This document shows, in pieces, positions 1 through 9,706 of a stretch of DNA of 57,045 nucleotides. The stretch's first letter is position 1. Each line of letters opens with the position of its first letter. The stretch comes from Pseudomonadota bacterium. Lineage in GTDB: Bacteria > Pseudomonadota > Gammaproteobacteria > Steroidobacterales > MnTg04. The notes beneath the pieces were generated by a model. It was given only the letters and a program-made list of their open reading frames with translations. It was not told the origin of the DNA and ran no database searches. The translations under genes and the position numbers were made by a program. The DNA is taken from NCBI GenBank assembly GCA_022572885.1, contig JACZVC010000018.1, forward strand, positions 8,632 to 65,676, given 5' to 3'.

Positions 1-94
1 TGAAATGATAGAAATATCACTATGGGAAGGCATGCTACCGCTGAGTCTCGGACGATTGAGGGGTTCACCTGCAGATGGTGAAACAGGGAGGAAA

Positions 95-2464
95 TCACTC
101 ATAACGCAATGGTTTGAACCACTCAGTTTTATCACCTGGCACAGTGGCACACTTAATATCCTCTGATTGTATCAACGTCTGGATCGCCTCATCTCTAAGA
201 CGCGCGGGCATTTTCTGAAATCGTTTGGTGATTTGTGATCTTGCCACATATCCCTTGATATTCATTTCCCGTTTGTCGTTATCTCTTGCGGCCTTCGTTT
301 TTTCCCATTCAGTGGTCATAGCGATTATGTAATTGCGAATTTGTGTTATCGCGCGGTCAATATTGCTGTCCGCGATCTCTTCGGTACCAATCTTGACAAT
401 TCCGCTTACACACGATCGCACAAAACTGATAGCCCAATTCGCAATTTCTATATCGACAACTGGTTTGGTATTTTGTATTGGGCCCATTTCGGCTGCACAA
501 CCTATCGCCAGGATACCAGAGACCTTAACTGCGTTTTCAAGAGCTCGTGCATACAATGGACCGAGATTGTCATTGGCTACACGACATTCCTCCGCCTCAT
601 TGCGATATTTTTTCAGTGCTGCTTCCGCTTCCGGAGAAACACAGATAATCATTGGGTCTGCCGGGTCGTCACCGGTCTCATCCGGGAGTTCAAACGGATC
701 CAACCGTTGGAGATTTTTCAGAGCGCACTTGAGATCATTGCCAATATTGATGTTAGGATTTTTGTAAGCAGGTCGGCGATTATGTGTCTGGACGATTAGC
801 AAGCGATTTAGCGTTCCATCAACAACATCCTTACTTGAGAGGGCGTCCGTCAAAGATCGTCTAGTGGTGGTGCCAAACATGCAAACGAATGGTCTATTTA
901 TACTTGGAATGTTGTCCTGTGGATTAGCGTAAATTTTTCCGGCATAAGTGGTATCCGCTTGACCGAATAACCGCATTAACTCTGAAACTAGATCGTAAGC
1001 ATGGGAATTGTTTGGATTGGCGGCCACATTCAGGAATCGACCAAATTCATCAATCAATAACGTGATGTCATGGCGATCCGAGGAACTTAATGCCCTCAGG
1101 AGTGCGGTGCTAGAAGACACTGACTCTTTAACCCGAACCAATCCATCAACGACACTCAAGGCGGCCTTTATAGCTTTACGCGGCGCTTCTTTTCCTTCAC
1201 CTGTCTCCGCAACCGCAACCACATAGAGATTGAGTGGCGTGCGCCAGGGTCCTACAACGAACCAATTTCTTGTTAGAGAGGCAACGGTAATGAGACCTGC
1301 GCAAATGTCCAAGAGCGGCTGATCACGAAATGCGGCATTGTTACTGTACTCGGCGACCAGGCCTACCAGTCCCGGCGGTTTCAGCAATTCTTCTGGAAAA
1401 GACTCATCGCTACTATGGCGGGCGCATGCACGATCGTTCCCATGTATTAGGTTATCGGACTCGAGGTTAACGATGTCTGCCGAATAATCTTCACGTGGAC
1501 CGGAATACTCATTTAACTTGAAGCCAGCCTCTTTAGCTAACCCAAGCACAGTGGCACCGGTAACACCGTGGGACGTATGACAAAAGCCATGCCATTTGGA
1601 CTCGCACTCATTCTCACGTGACTCGTCATACTTGCTAGAGGTCCGACTCCATTCGTCCCACATTTCGAAGCCTGCGCTAGACCCATCCGATTCGTGATGA
1701 AGAGACATGCCGACGGTTCTCCACTCATCGTAATCATCGGCGGAAATGTGATCGAGAGCTGCTCTGAGAAAATCCGCATGAATTCGACCCCCATTGGTAA
1801 TTCGTCGTTTTTTCGTCGATACGTTTTTTTTGATGATATTGCAGCCGTAATTTTCGAGAAACACCTCTAATGCGAGCAGATAATTGTCGATGCCTTGACG
1901 AGTTACAATTGGCAGATCCTCAATACTAGTATTCATCGGGTTCTTTGGGCCTACCCAGTCGTATTCTTTCTGAGTATCAGGATGAATTCCGAATGCTACA
2001 AACTGCTGCCCATAAGCGAGGATTTCGACTTTTTGTGCTTTATTGTTGTGTCGAAATTTCACCACGTGCTTGCGAATATCGGATTGGGCTGCCTGATAAA
2101 CTAGTAACGATCTGGGCACCTGACCAACCCTTTCAAATGGTGAATTGCCTAACTCGGTGCGAGTCATCGCGACTATAGAATTGACGAGTTGCTTGTCATC
2201 AACATCAATGTCAACCCCGGCCAAGTTGTGGCAGCGAAGACTGGTATTGATCCCCAAGCTCGTATTGGCCCAGGACTCAATTTCAGTCCGGTCAATTGTT
2301 ATGCTATTCCACTTTCTAAGGCGAACTGCCTTCCCATCGGCTGGCAGCGGCCCATAACCTTTTTCCAAGAGCTGAAGGCGATCACTTGTGTAGCTGTTCT
2401 GCTGGGGAGAATGGCTAGAATTGTTGTTTGGAATGAGGGGTGCCTCGGATGTTGGTCTACTCAT
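95..2464 (-). CDS. Element replication protein: primase-polymerase (AEP) plus DUF3987-type ATPase
   Basis: A 789-aa protein from the ATG at 2464, which overlaps the stop of the upstream regulator gene by 8 bases, so I prefer it over an ATG 66 bases further up. The N-terminal third resembles bifunctional DNA primase/polymerase domains: an acidic GVDIDVDD motif near residue 88 and a later FGIH segment fit the two metal/nucleotide motifs of archaeo-eukaryotic primases. A middle part (FLRAALDHI...DYDEW...WDEW) resembles PriCT-2 domains. The C-terminal half is a DUF3987-like ATPase with a Walker-A-like TGEGK and a Walker-B-like LLIDEFGR. Such fusions start replication of phage satellites and integrative elements. 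The neighbours (AlpA-like regulator, P4-type integrase) fit that role. Family placement is by motif recognition; the biochemical role is inferred. Confidence 0.75.
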   Translation of the reverse strand: MSRPTSEAPLIPNNNSSHSPQQNSYTSDRLQLLEKGYGPLPADGKAVRLRKWNSITIDRTEIESWANTSLGINTSLRCHNLAGVDIDVDDKQLVNSIVAMTRTELGNSPFERVGQVPRSLLVYQAAQSDIRKHVVKFRHNNKAQKVEILAYGQQFVAFGIHPDTQKEYDWVGPKNPMNTSIEDLPIVTRQGIDNYLLALEVFLENYGCNIIKKNVSTKKRRITNGGRIHADFLRAALDHISADDYDEWRTVGMSLHHESDGSSAGFEMWDEWSRTSSKYDESRENECESKWHGFCHTSHGVTGATVLGLAKEAGFKLNEYSGPREDYSADIVNLESDNLIHGNDRACARHSSDESFPEELLKPPGLVGLVAEYSNNAAFRDQPLLDICAGLITVASLTRNWFVVGPWRTPLNLYVVAVAETGEGKEAPRKAIKAALSVVDGLVRVKESVSSSTALLRALSSSDRHDITLLIDEFGRFLNVAANPNNSHAYDLVSELMRLFGQADTTYAGKIYANPQDNIPSINRPFVCMFGTTTRRSLTDALSSKDVVDGTLNRLLIVQTHNRRPAYKNPNINIGNDLKCALKNLQRLDPFELPDETGDDPADPMIICVSPEAEAALKKYRNEAEECRVANDNLGPLYARALENAVKVSGILAIGCAAEMGPIQNTKPVVDIEIANWAISFVRSCVSGIVKIGTEEIADSNIDRAITQIRNYIIAMTTEWEKTKAARDNDKREMNIKGYVARSQITKRFQKMPARLRDEAIQTLIQSEDIKCATVPGDKTEWFKPLRYE

Positions 2465-2684
2465 GCGAATTGACCTGTTCGATCCAAGCTCGAATGTCTT
2501 CCACTCTCCATGCCGTGGTGCGTGGCCCAAGTTTCACTGGTTTAGGGAAGCGGCCCGATTTGACACCATCCCACCAGGTGGATTTACCAACAGGGATTAT
2601 GGCAGGGATGGGCGGATCGGCATTGGGGTCGCCGACTATTTGAGTTATGCGGAGATAGCCCGTTTCGGGAAGTTGATACGACAT
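2457..2684 (-). CDS. AlpA-like regulatory protein of an integrated element
   Basis: A 74-aa protein with the AlpA pattern of a MerR-like winged helix: YLRITQIVG, a GKSTWWDGVKSGRFP recognition segment, and a WRVEDIRAWI C-terminal helix. AlpA proteins activate integrase or excision genes of P4-like elements. I chose the ATG at 2684 because a GGAG lies 8 bases upstream. An ATG at 2717 would add 11 residues and also has a weak AGG. The stop overlaps the start of the replication gene by 8 bases, suggesting translational coupling. Confidence 0.8.
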   Translation of the reverse strand: MSYQLPETGYLRITQIVGDPNADPPIPAIIPVGKSTWWDGVKSGRFPKPVKLGPRTTAWRVEDIRAWIEQVNSHE

Positions 2685-2737
2685 GATGTGACTCCATACT
2701 GAGAGGTATGAAGCCATCTATACCTGTCCGGTAGATC

Positions 2738-3283
2738 TCACGAGGCCCGAAAATACTTTAGGATTTGCCTAATTCTCGGACACATCTCCGTTTTCGATGA
2801 ATTCTTGGCTCTTCGTTCCGCTTCCGCCTCGATTTTTTCGATAACTTTGTTTCGGTCCGCCAATGGGGTACCTTGTTTGTTGTATGAGCGTCTGATTTTC
2901 TTCCGGTTGGGGTGCCGAATATTCGCGTCTTTCAGAGCAAAATGTATGAATTCTCGCTCTTCGTTTTCTGCAGGAGACAGGTTACTAATTGCGCCCGTGA
3001 TCTTACGTATGTTATCGATCTCACTGACGTGCTGTCTAAAGGTTCTGCGTAATTCACCGATAACCTTTTGAAGCACTTCCTTCTTGGGCCGGCCTCGTGC
3101 TCTGGCGCGTGGCAGGGACTGTAAATCTTTAAGATGCTGCTTGTAATGTCCAAGAACCTCCTCCACTTGCGTGATTGCTCGAGCGGCTTTCTCTTGGTCG
3201 TTTAGATTGACAGACGGGTCGAGGCCAAGTAAGTCAATCAGCTTTTCACGAGTGTCTTCGCTTAGACAATGACGTTTAGGCAT
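2738..3283 (-). CDS. Hypothetical protein of the integrated element
   Basis: I do not recognise this 181-aa protein. It is very basic and mostly helical in appearance, with an RARGRPKKEV stretch near residue 65 resembling an AT-hook or other basic DNA-contact segment. The C-terminus is rich in Arg and Lys (RRAKNSSKTEMCPRIRQ). It lies between the integrase and the AlpA-like gene on the same strand. A DNA-binding accessory role is possible, but only the charge and the context support it. Confidence 0.6.
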   Translation of the reverse strand: MPKRHCLSEDTREKLIDLLGLDPSVNLNDQEKAARAITQVEEVLGHYKQHLKDLQSLPRARARGRPKKEVLQKVIGELRRTFRQHVSEIDNIRKITGAISNLSPAENEEREFIHFALKDANIRHPNRKKIRRSYNKQGTPLADRNKVIEKIEAEAERRAKNSSKTEMCPRIRQILKYFRAS

Positions 3284-3332
3284 TCAATTTGCGGACCCGG
3301 TTTTTCGCGGCGGCTTCGGCATGTGAATACCC

Positions 3333-4538
3333 TTATGCTCTAAGTGTCAAAATTTTGGCACTTGTGTCGGATCCCACGAACGCCGCCCAAGTGTCCATCA
3401 ATTGACGGCGCTTATCGAATAAGTCTCCGCGCAGATACGCCGCCTCAACCTTATCGGAAACGGTATGTGCAAGCGCCATCTCACAAACCTCACGGGAGAA
3501 ATTGGTTAGTTCGGCCGCCCAATCGCGAAATGAAGATCGGAACCCATGCGCCGTAATTTCCTTGCCCATGCGGCGAATCATCATCAGAAAGACCATAGTA
3601 GATAGTGGCTTCTTTTCAGATCGACCCGGGAAAATATACGGCCCACCGTAAGATAGTTCTTTCGCTTGCGCCAGTATCTCTATGCAACGTTGACTGAGGG
3701 GTACTCGAAATTTCCGTCCAGCCTTCATCCGTTCGGACGGAATCGTCCACGTCTCTTTCTCTGCCTCTATTTCGCTCCATTTAGCCAGGATAACTTCGCT
3801 AGTACGAGTAGCTGTCAATATTAGAAATTCAAAGGCTAGGCGTGTGGACTCATTTGCGTCGGCCTTACCCAATTTTCTGATGAACGAGTTTACTTCCGAA
3901 TAAGGAAGGGCGGCATGGTGTTTCTGTTTCTTTGGTTGGTTTGGTAGTCCTTTCACTATGCCATTGATCGGATTATCACCGGTTCTGTGTCCTGCAGCTT
4001 TAGCCCAGTCCAGTACCGTGCCGATTCTCTGTCGCACTCGCCTTGCCGTCTCCGGCTTTGTCAACCATATCTTAGATAAGGCATTCAGAACGTCTGGGGT
4101 ATCTACTAGGTCAACTGAACGATCACCAAATAACGGGAATGTGTATTCCTTGAGCGTTTTGATCCACTGTGCGGCGTGCTTTTTGTTTTTCCACGTAGCG
4201 GAATGTTCTTCATGCACCAATATTGCCGCTTCTTTGAAGGTTGGTATCTGCGCGCTGGCTTTCCGTCTCTCCACCAACGGGTCACCACCCTTTCGAGCGG
4301 TCTTTCTCATGCAGGCGGCTTCCTCACGGGCCTCAGCGAGTGATACCAGCGTCAGTCCGCCGAGACCAATGTCTCGACGCCTGCGCTGTACGACGGTGCG
4401 AAGCTCCCACCGCTTGCTGCCTGAGACGTCCACAATCAGGTATAATCCGTTGCCATCTGCATACTTTCCAGGCTTCTTGAGCGCCCTGACAGCGGTCGCT
4501 GTGAGCGCCTTATGAGGATGTGGCCCCCTAGTCTTCAT
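3333..4538 (-). CDS. P4-type tyrosine integrase
   Basis: A 401-aa site-specific tyrosine recombinase. The N-terminus shows the usual P4-family opening (LTATAVRALKKPGKYADGNGLYL), an arm-binding DUF4102-like domain. The catalytic domain carries the first Arg in TATRTSEV, the HxxR box in TAHGFRSSFRDWA, and a later His/Tyr pair in LAHTVSDKVEAAY. Length and order are normal, so the enzyme appears intact. It is the last gene of the element before core fabA, which places one junction in 4539-4747. No tRNA lies there, so the target differs from the common tRNA sites of this family or lies elsewhere. The far junction is outside the window. Confidence 0.93.
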   Translation of the reverse strand: MKTRGPHPHKALTATAVRALKKPGKYADGNGLYLIVDVSGSKRWELRTVVQRRRRDIGLGGLTLVSLAEAREEAACMRKTARKGGDPLVERRKASAQIPTFKEAAILVHEEHSATWKNKKHAAQWIKTLKEYTFPLFGDRSVDLVDTPDVLNALSKIWLTKPETARRVRQRIGTVLDWAKAAGHRTGDNPINGIVKGLPNQPKKQKHHAALPYSEVNSFIRKLGKADANESTRLAFEFLILTATRTSEVILAKWSEIEAEKETWTIPSERMKAGRKFRVPLSQRCIEILAQAKELSYGGPYIFPGRSEKKPLSTMVFLMMIRRMGKEITAHGFRSSFRDWAAELTNFSREVCEMALAHTVSDKVEAAYLRGDLFDKRRQLMDTWAAFVGSDTSAKILTLRA

Positions 4539-4747
4539 GATAGTTCTCTACTTACCCCACATTTCACCCCACATAATATATCGGATATTAACAGACTAGG
4601 TTGGACAATGTCGGACTATCGAATTGCTGCAGCCATTGCTAGATAACGGATTGAGGGACGCAACTCAAGGCGCTAGACACCAAGTAGGCGGACACCCCCT
4701 CCGCCAACAAAAACCCCCGTTGCGCCGAACAGGAAACAATCATTCAC
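4539..4747. other. Junction interval between integrase and fabA
   Basis: This 209-base stretch separates the element from the core chromosome and should contain one attachment site and the fabA promoter. Bases next to the integrase (4540-4620) are AT-rich with repeated CCCCACAT-like runs, as often seen upstream of P4 integrases. A perfect 6-bp inverted repeat, GGCGGA at 4687-4692 and TCCGCC at 4700-4705, sits about 45 bases before fabA and could be an operator or weak hairpin. I could not locate the att core because the opposite end is not in the window. Confidence 0.35.
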
Positions 4748-5275
4748 ATGGCCAGCCTGGAAAACAAGAAAAATTCCTACACTCGGGATGAACTGGAGAC
4801 CTGCGGCAGTGTAGGCTTGTTCGGTCCCGATGCGGGAAAACTGCCGACCGGCAACATGCTGATGTTCGACCGCATTGTTGAAATTAACGACGATCGCGGG
4901 CTCCACTCCAAGGGATATATTGAAGCGGAGCTGGATATCAACCCGGAGCTGTGGTTTTTTGCTTGTCACTTTGTCGGTGATCCGGTCATGCCCGGTTGTC
5001 TGGGCCTGGACGCGTTGTGGCAGTTGTGTGGTTTTTTTCTCACCTGGAAAGGTTGCAAGGGCAAGGGGAGAGCGTTGGGCGTGGGCATTGTAAAATTCAG
5101 CGGCCAGGTCCTGCCGACGGCGAAAAAGGTGACTTACACTTTGAATATGAAGCGCGTGATTACCCGAAAATTGATCATGGTTATCGCCGACGGTACCGTT
5201 GCCGTGGATGGGCGAACGATTTATACGGCGGACGACTTACGCGTCGGGCTGTTCCTTTCCACCGATAATTTTTAA
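4748..5275 (+). CDS. fabA: 3-hydroxydecanoyl-ACP dehydratase/isomerase FabA
   Basis: A 175-aa FabA, close to the usual 171-172 aa. It makes trans-2-decenoyl-ACP and isomerises it to cis-3-decenoyl-ACP, the branch point to unsaturated fatty acids. The active-site His lies in [15 protein letters not shown] and the Asp in LGLDALWQL. The [13 protein letters not shown] block is also typical. fabB starts 10 bases after its stop, so the two form the classic fabAB unit found mainly in gammaproteobacteria. The ribosome site is weak (AGGA about 13 bases upstream), but homology from residue 10 on fits this start. Confidence 0.97.
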   Translation: MASLENKKNSYTRDELETCGSVGLFGPDAGKLPTGNMLMFDRIVEINDDRGLHSKGYIEAELDINPELWFFACHFVGDPVMPGCLGLDALWQLCGFFLTWKGCKGKGRALGVGIVKFSGQVLPTAKKVTYTLNMKRVITRKLIMVIADGTVAVDGRTIYTADDLRVGLFLSTDNF

Positions 5276-5285
5276 GGGCAAACGT

Positions 5286-6497
5286 ATGCGTCGGGTAGTC
5301 GTTACGGGTATGGGTCTGGTTTCCTGTTTGGGGAATACCAAGGAAACCGTCATTGATTCATTGCGCCACGGAAAATCGGGCATCAGCTTCAATGAAAAAT
5401 TCCAGGAAATGGGTTTGCGTAGCCGCGTTTGCGGTTCGGTCGATATCGATCTCAGCGAGCACATCGATCGCAAGGCTCTTCGCTTTATGGGCGATGCCGC
5501 CGCTTACGCCTACGTTGCCATGCAAAACGCCATCGATGATGCCGGCCTGACCGATGACCGGGTCTCGAATCCGCGTAGCGGGATAATCGCCGGTTCAGGC
5601 GGCGCATCGAGCGCCAACCTGGTCTGGGGCGCTGACAAGTTACGCGAAAAAGGCGTGCGCCGCGTAGGCCCGTACCTGGTCCCACGCACCATGAGCAGTA
5701 CCGTTTCCGCATGCCTGGCCACGCATTTCGGAATTCGCGGCCTCAACTATTCCATTACTTCCGCCTGCGCGACCAGTACCCATTGCATCGGCGCTGCGAT
5801 GGAACAAATCCAGTGGGACAAACAGGACTTGATTTTTGCCGGTGGCGGTGAGGAAGAAGACTGGATCCTGGCGATGATGTTCGACGCCATGGGCGCTTTG
5901 ACATCCAAGTACAACGACACGCCCTCGACGGCGTCGCGCGCCTTTGACGCCGGGCGCGACGGCTTCGCGATCGCCGCGGGCGGCGGCATGCTGGTGTTGG
6001 AAGAACTGGAGCATGCAAAGGCTCGCGGTGCGAAAATTTATGCCGAGCTGGTTGGTTATGGCGCGACGTCCGATGGTGAAAACATGGTCGCACCTTCAGT
6101 CGAAGGCGCGGTGCGCTGTATGCAACAGGCGATCGCCACCGTCGACACGCCGATCGACTACATCAACACCCATGGCACCAGTACGCCGGTGGGGGATATC
6201 GCTGAGCTCGACGCCATCTCCAGAGTGTTCGATGAACAGATACCGCCACTGAGCTCGAGCAAATCCTTGTGCGGCCATTCGCTTGGCGCCGCGGGCGTAC
6301 AGGAGGCAATTCATTGCCTGCTGATGCTGGAGAACGATTTCATGGCTGGCTCGGCCAATATTTTCGAACTGGACCCGAAAGCCGAAGGTTTCCCCATTTT
6401 GCGGGAGACCAGGGACAACGCCGGCCTGAACACGGTCATGAGCAACAATTTCGGTTTCGGCGGCACCAATGCTTCGCTGGTGTTCCGGCGCTACTGA
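5286..6497 (+). CDS. fabB: Beta-ketoacyl-ACP synthase I FabB
   Basis: A 403-aa condensing enzyme that elongates cis-unsaturated acyl-ACPs with malonyl-ACP in type II fatty acid synthesis. The catalytic triad is visible: Cys in [11 protein letters not shown], His in [11 protein letters not shown], and His in [12 protein letters not shown] chose the ATG at 5286, preceded by AAGGG, because [10 protein letters not shown] is the normal N-terminus; a longer frame starting inside fabA is not needed. Pairing with fabA 10 bases upstream supports FabB rather than FabF. Confidence 0.96.
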   Translation: MRRVVVTGMGLVSCLGNTKETVIDSLRHGKSGISFNEKFQEMGLRSRVCGSVDIDLSEHIDRKALRFMGDAAAYAYVAMQNAIDDAGLTDDRVSNPRSGIIAGSGGASSANLVWGADKLREKGVRRVGPYLVPRTMSSTVSACLATHFGIRGLNYSITSACATSTHCIGAAMEQIQWDKQDLIFAGGGEEEDWILAMMFDAMGALTSKYNDTPSTASRAFDAGRDGFAIAAGGGMLVLEELEHAKARGAKIYAELVGYGATSDGENMVAPSVEGAVRCMQQAIATVDTPIDYINTHGTSTPVGDIAELDAISRVFDEQIPPLSSSKSLCGHSLGAAGVQEAIHCLLMLENDFMAGSANIFELDPKAEGFPILRETRDNAGLNTVMSNNFGFGGTNASLVFRRY

Positions 6498-6582
6498 TTT
6501 CCTGGAATTGTCGCACCAGAAACGAGATTAAGTTAAATGCCGCACAAACCAGGCAGGCTTGTACTATGCTAGACGGACAATA

Positions 6583-6695
6583 AACGACAAAGCCAAATCC
6601 GCCAAAAGACGGAGACGGAAAGCCACGGGTCCTCGCTTCCTCCGAGAAGCCATGGATGACTCCCCGAAGGACCCAAAGACAGCCGGGCTGCCACT
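6583..6695 (+). ncRNA. Cyclic di-GMP-I riboswitch (GEMM-I)
   Basis: The leader of the following secreted-protein gene carries the conserved GEMM-I core. It has ACAAAGCCAAA (the GGCAAACC-like 5' segment), a TCCG...CGGA hairpin, then GACGGAAAGCCACGGG (the GACGCAAAGCC block), and finally AGCCGGGCTGCC at 6681-6692, matching the AGCCGGGTTGCC 3' block. GGGTCC at 6627-6632 can pair with GGACCC at 6669-6674. The spacing and order of these blocks are those of c-di-GMP-I aptamers. The aptamer ends about 80 bases before the start codon. I could not decide whether control is at termination or translation. Confidence 0.82.
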
Positions 6696-6773
6696 GCAAT
6701 GCAGGGTACCTTGGGCGCACAACTGTATAGAAATCCGAAGCAGCCTGAATGCCTTTGCAAAGGAGTTCGGACC

Positions 6774-9542
6774 ATGCGCCGGTATTTCATTCAACCAACA
6801 AAGTTTCTTACTTTAATCGTTGCAATCAGTTTCGTATTTGCGAACCAATCCCTGGCCCAAGGCACTTGGGAGACCAAGGCTCCGATGCCGACACCGCGGG
6901 GAGCGCACCCGGCGGTAGCTATTGGCGGAAAGATTTATGTAATCGGTGTTCACGACGAAGTTCCGGGCCTGGGATTCAATGTCGTATCGAACCTGATCGT
7001 CTACGATTCTGCGTTTGACAGCTGGTCACCGGGGACACCGCAATCGGCACACTTGGGAGGACATGGCGCCGCCATCATCGATGGCAAGATATATGTTGCC
7101 GGCGGATGCTTGGGGTCGCCACCCTTTGGCCCCGCCTGCAGTTTTGTGACCAATACGCTCGAGCGCTACGATCCGGCTTTGGATCCTTTGTTGGGTGCGC
7201 CAGCGGGTTCGAACCCTTGGACAACGCTTGCGCCCATGCCGGCATATCCAGGTTCGACCAATGGTAGAAGAGCGGGTCTGGCTGCCGTAGCAATCGATGG
7301 AAAGCTGTATGCGGTCGGAGGATTTTTTCAATGTAACATCTTCTGCCCGTCGAATAATGTTCTGCAACGCTACGATCCGGCTTTGGACGCCTGGACAACG
7401 CTCACAGACATGCCAACCTGTCGAGACGGTATGCATGCGGCGGCGATTGGCGGTAAGTTATACGTGGCAGGCGGTTTTCAGAGAACCGGTGGGTGTGGAT
7501 TCGGCGGCGGCGGTTTCTCGTCCAGCAAACTTGAAGTCTACGATCCGGCTTTGGATCCTCTCCTGGGAGCGCCCGCGGGTTCAATTCCTTGGACAACCTT
7601 GACCGATATGAGCGCTGCACGGACGGCATTGGGCGTTGGCGTGATCGACGGTTTGCTCTATGCCGTCGGCGGAAATGATGGTGTAGGTGCAAATCTGGAC
7701 CTATTGGAGGCGTACGATCGGGTAACGGATGTCTGGACGACCCAGACTCCGATACCGACGGCGCGCTCGCAACATGGCACTGCGGTCATCGGCAACCAAC
7801 TCTATGTCATGGGCGGTGCTAGTACCGTCCTATTGAGTTCGATGGAAGTGTTTACGCCAGATGCTTGTACCGCGCCACCTGCCAATATCATCAATTGGTG
7901 GCCGCTGGACGAAATATCACCCGGCAACGTGGCGGTCGATCTTGTCGGCGGTGCAGATGGCACGGTGATTGGCACCGTTAACGCGGTGGCCGGTAAAGTT
8001 GGTGGCGGATATGAATTTCCGGGTGGCCCGGTGCCATCACACGACGCTTCTGTCGACATCCCCGGTGGTGGCGGGCTCAATCGTGCCGATCTGGCAGAAG
8101 TGACGATCGAAGCCTGGATCAATCCAGACCTGGCCTCCTTGTTTAGTGACGAACGGGAGATTGTTCGGAAAAATTACACTTTGCCTTCCGGGGGCTCAGG
8201 TGCGTTTCTGCTGTCGTTCCAGATTGGCTTCTGCGCTTCGCCAGCACCGTGTCTCACTTTCTTCTTTCCCACCGCTTCCGGGAATCAGCAACTTAGTGTT
8301 CCGGTAAGCGGTATCGCCGACGACGGCGGGCCTTACAATTTCACCGATGGATTTCATCATGTTGCAGCGACCTACGATGGAATTGCCCAGAAAATTTATA
8401 TCGACGGGCGGTTAATTGACTCGAGGCTTGTTGCAGGCCCGATAATTCTGTCAACTTTGTCAACTGACCCTACGACTACCTTAACAATTGGCGCCTCGTG
8501 CACGCCGACCCTACCGAGCTCACGTTGTGAAGTATTCGATGGCATCATCGATGAGCTCAGTCTTTATGACCGCGCCCTGACGCAGATTGAGATTCAGGCG
8601 ATCGTGAGCGCCGGAAACGCGGGCAAGTGCACGGTTATCAATGAGCCCCCGACCGCCGAAGCCGGTGCCAATCAGTCGATCCACGCCGGTGATTCTGTGA
8701 TTCTGGATGGCAGCGGCTCATCCGACGACGTTACACCATCAGAGGATCTGCTGTATGCGTGGAGTTTCGACAGCGTACCAGCAGGCAGCAGCGCGACACT
8801 CAGCGGTGCGTCGACCATTGCGCCGAGTTTCACGACAGACCTGCCAGGTGACTATGTCGTCAGCCTGGTGGTGACCGATGAAGGCGGCCTCCCCAGCGTA
8901 CTGGACACTGTGACGATATCGTCCTTGAACGTGGCGCCGACCGCCGACGCCGGCATGGACCAGGGTAGCGTCGTAGGGTTCATGGTTACGCTGGATGGAT
9001 TCGGTAGTGACGATGCGGATCTCGATCCCATTACTTTTGCGTGGGCATTGACGGTCAGGCCAGCAGGCAGCGCCGCTTTTCTCACCGGGCCGGACACCGT
9101 TTCACCATCCTTTATACCGGACCTGCCAGGCACCTATGAAGCACAACTGGTCGTCAACGACGGCTTTGCAGATTCCGCACCGGACGAGGTAGCCGTCTTC
9201 GTCATAACGGTGGAAGCTGCTGTTGCTCAAATGAAAGCTGTGGACGCCATCAATATCATCGCCTTTTTGGCCCCGGACAAAATAACAACGAAGGGTAATC
9301 AGACGGCGCTTGGCAATCACCTGGCGCAGGTTATCGAGGCATTGCAAACGGGTGATACCGAGAAAGCTATCAAGAAACTCACCCAGGCCATCGAGCGAAC
9401 AGACGGATGTAAGTTGCGTGGTACGCCCGATCTGGGGAAAGGTCCAGGCCCGCAACCTAAGAAAGACTTTATCGCCGATTGTGCATCGCAAGCGCCTGTC
9501 TATACGCTATTGGCGGAAGCGTTGGCGACACTAACGCCGTAA
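6774..9542 (+). CDS. Secreted Kelch / LamG / PKD repeat protein under c-di-GMP riboswitch
   Basis: A 922-aa exported protein. It starts at the ATG at 6774 behind a clear AAAGGAG and opens with a signal peptide ending in SLAQ. Residues about 30-365 are Kelch repeats (recurring GGKIYVIGG-type blades and LERYDPALD motifs), probably a beta-propeller. Residues about 370-610 form a LamG-like lectin fold (NWWPLD...VTIEAWINPD...DELSLYDRAL). Two PKD/REJ-type domains follow (AEAGANQSI..., ADAGMDQGS...), then a helical C-terminal domain with two Cys. This layout suits a surface or matrix protein binding sugars or partners. The upstream c-di-GMP riboswitch fits a role in attachment or biofilm. The exact ligand is unknown. 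Confidence 0.82.
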   Translation: MRRYFIQPTKFLTLIVAISFVFANQSLAQGTWETKAPMPTPRGAHPAVAIGGKIYVIGVHDEVPGLGFNVVSNLIVYDSAFDSWSPGTPQSAHLGGHGAAIIDGKIYVAGGCLGSPPFGPACSFVTNTLERYDPALDPLLGAPAGSNPWTTLAPMPAYPGSTNGRRAGLAAVAIDGKLYAVGGFFQCNIFCPSNNVLQRYDPALDAWTTLTDMPTCRDGMHAAAIGGKLYVAGGFQRTGGCGFGGGGFSSSKLEVYDPALDPLLGAPAGSIPWTTLTDMSAARTALGVGVIDGLLYAVGGNDGVGANLDLLEAYDRVTDVWTTQTPIPTARSQHGTAVIGNQLYVMGGASTVLLSSMEVFTPDACTAPPANIINWWPLDEISPGNVAVDLVGGADGTVIGTVNAVAGKVGGGYEFPGGPVPSHDASVDIPGGGGLNRADLAEVTIEAWINPDLASLFSDEREIVRKNYTLPSGGSGAFLLSFQIGFCASPAPCLTFFFPTASGNQQLSVPVSGIADDGGPYNFTDGFHHVAATYDGIAQKIYIDGRLIDSRLVAGPIILSTLSTDPTTTLTIGASCTPTLPSSRCEVFDGIIDELSLYDRALTQIEIQAIVSAGNAGKCTVINEPPTAEAGANQSIHAGDSVILDGSGSSDDVTPSEDLLYAWSFDSVPAGSSATLSGASTIAPSFTTDLPGDYVVSLVVTDEGGLPSVLDTVTISSLNVAPTADAGMDQGSVVGFMVTLDGFGSDDADLDPITFAWALTVRPAGSAAFLTGPDTVSPSFIPDLPGTYEAQLVVNDGFADSAPDEVAVFVITVEAAVAQMKAVDAINIIAFLAPDKITTKGNQTALGNHLAQVIEALQTGDTEKAIKKLTQAIERTDGCKLRGTPDLGKGPGPQPKKDFIADCASQAPVYTLLAEALATLTP

Positions 9543-9570
9543 CCTGCGGGTAATCTGCAAAGGCAACGGA

Positions 9571-9601
9571 AACCTCGCCGAGTGGCGGGGTTTTCTTTTT
9601 T
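9571..9601 (+). terminator. Rho-independent terminator after the Kelch protein gene
   Basis: CCTCGCC and GGCGGGG form a short GC-rich stem with a GAGT loop (one internal mismatch), followed by TTTTCTTTTTT. It sits 30 bases after the stop codon. Confidence 0.8.
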
Positions 9602-9706
9602 GCGTTGCAGCAAATGTCGGCAATTTCGCATTTTTTGACCTGGAATTTCGCTATCATTGCCTTGACGCAACTGACATCGGCGGACCTGCAAGCCGCTGGT
9701 GAGAGG

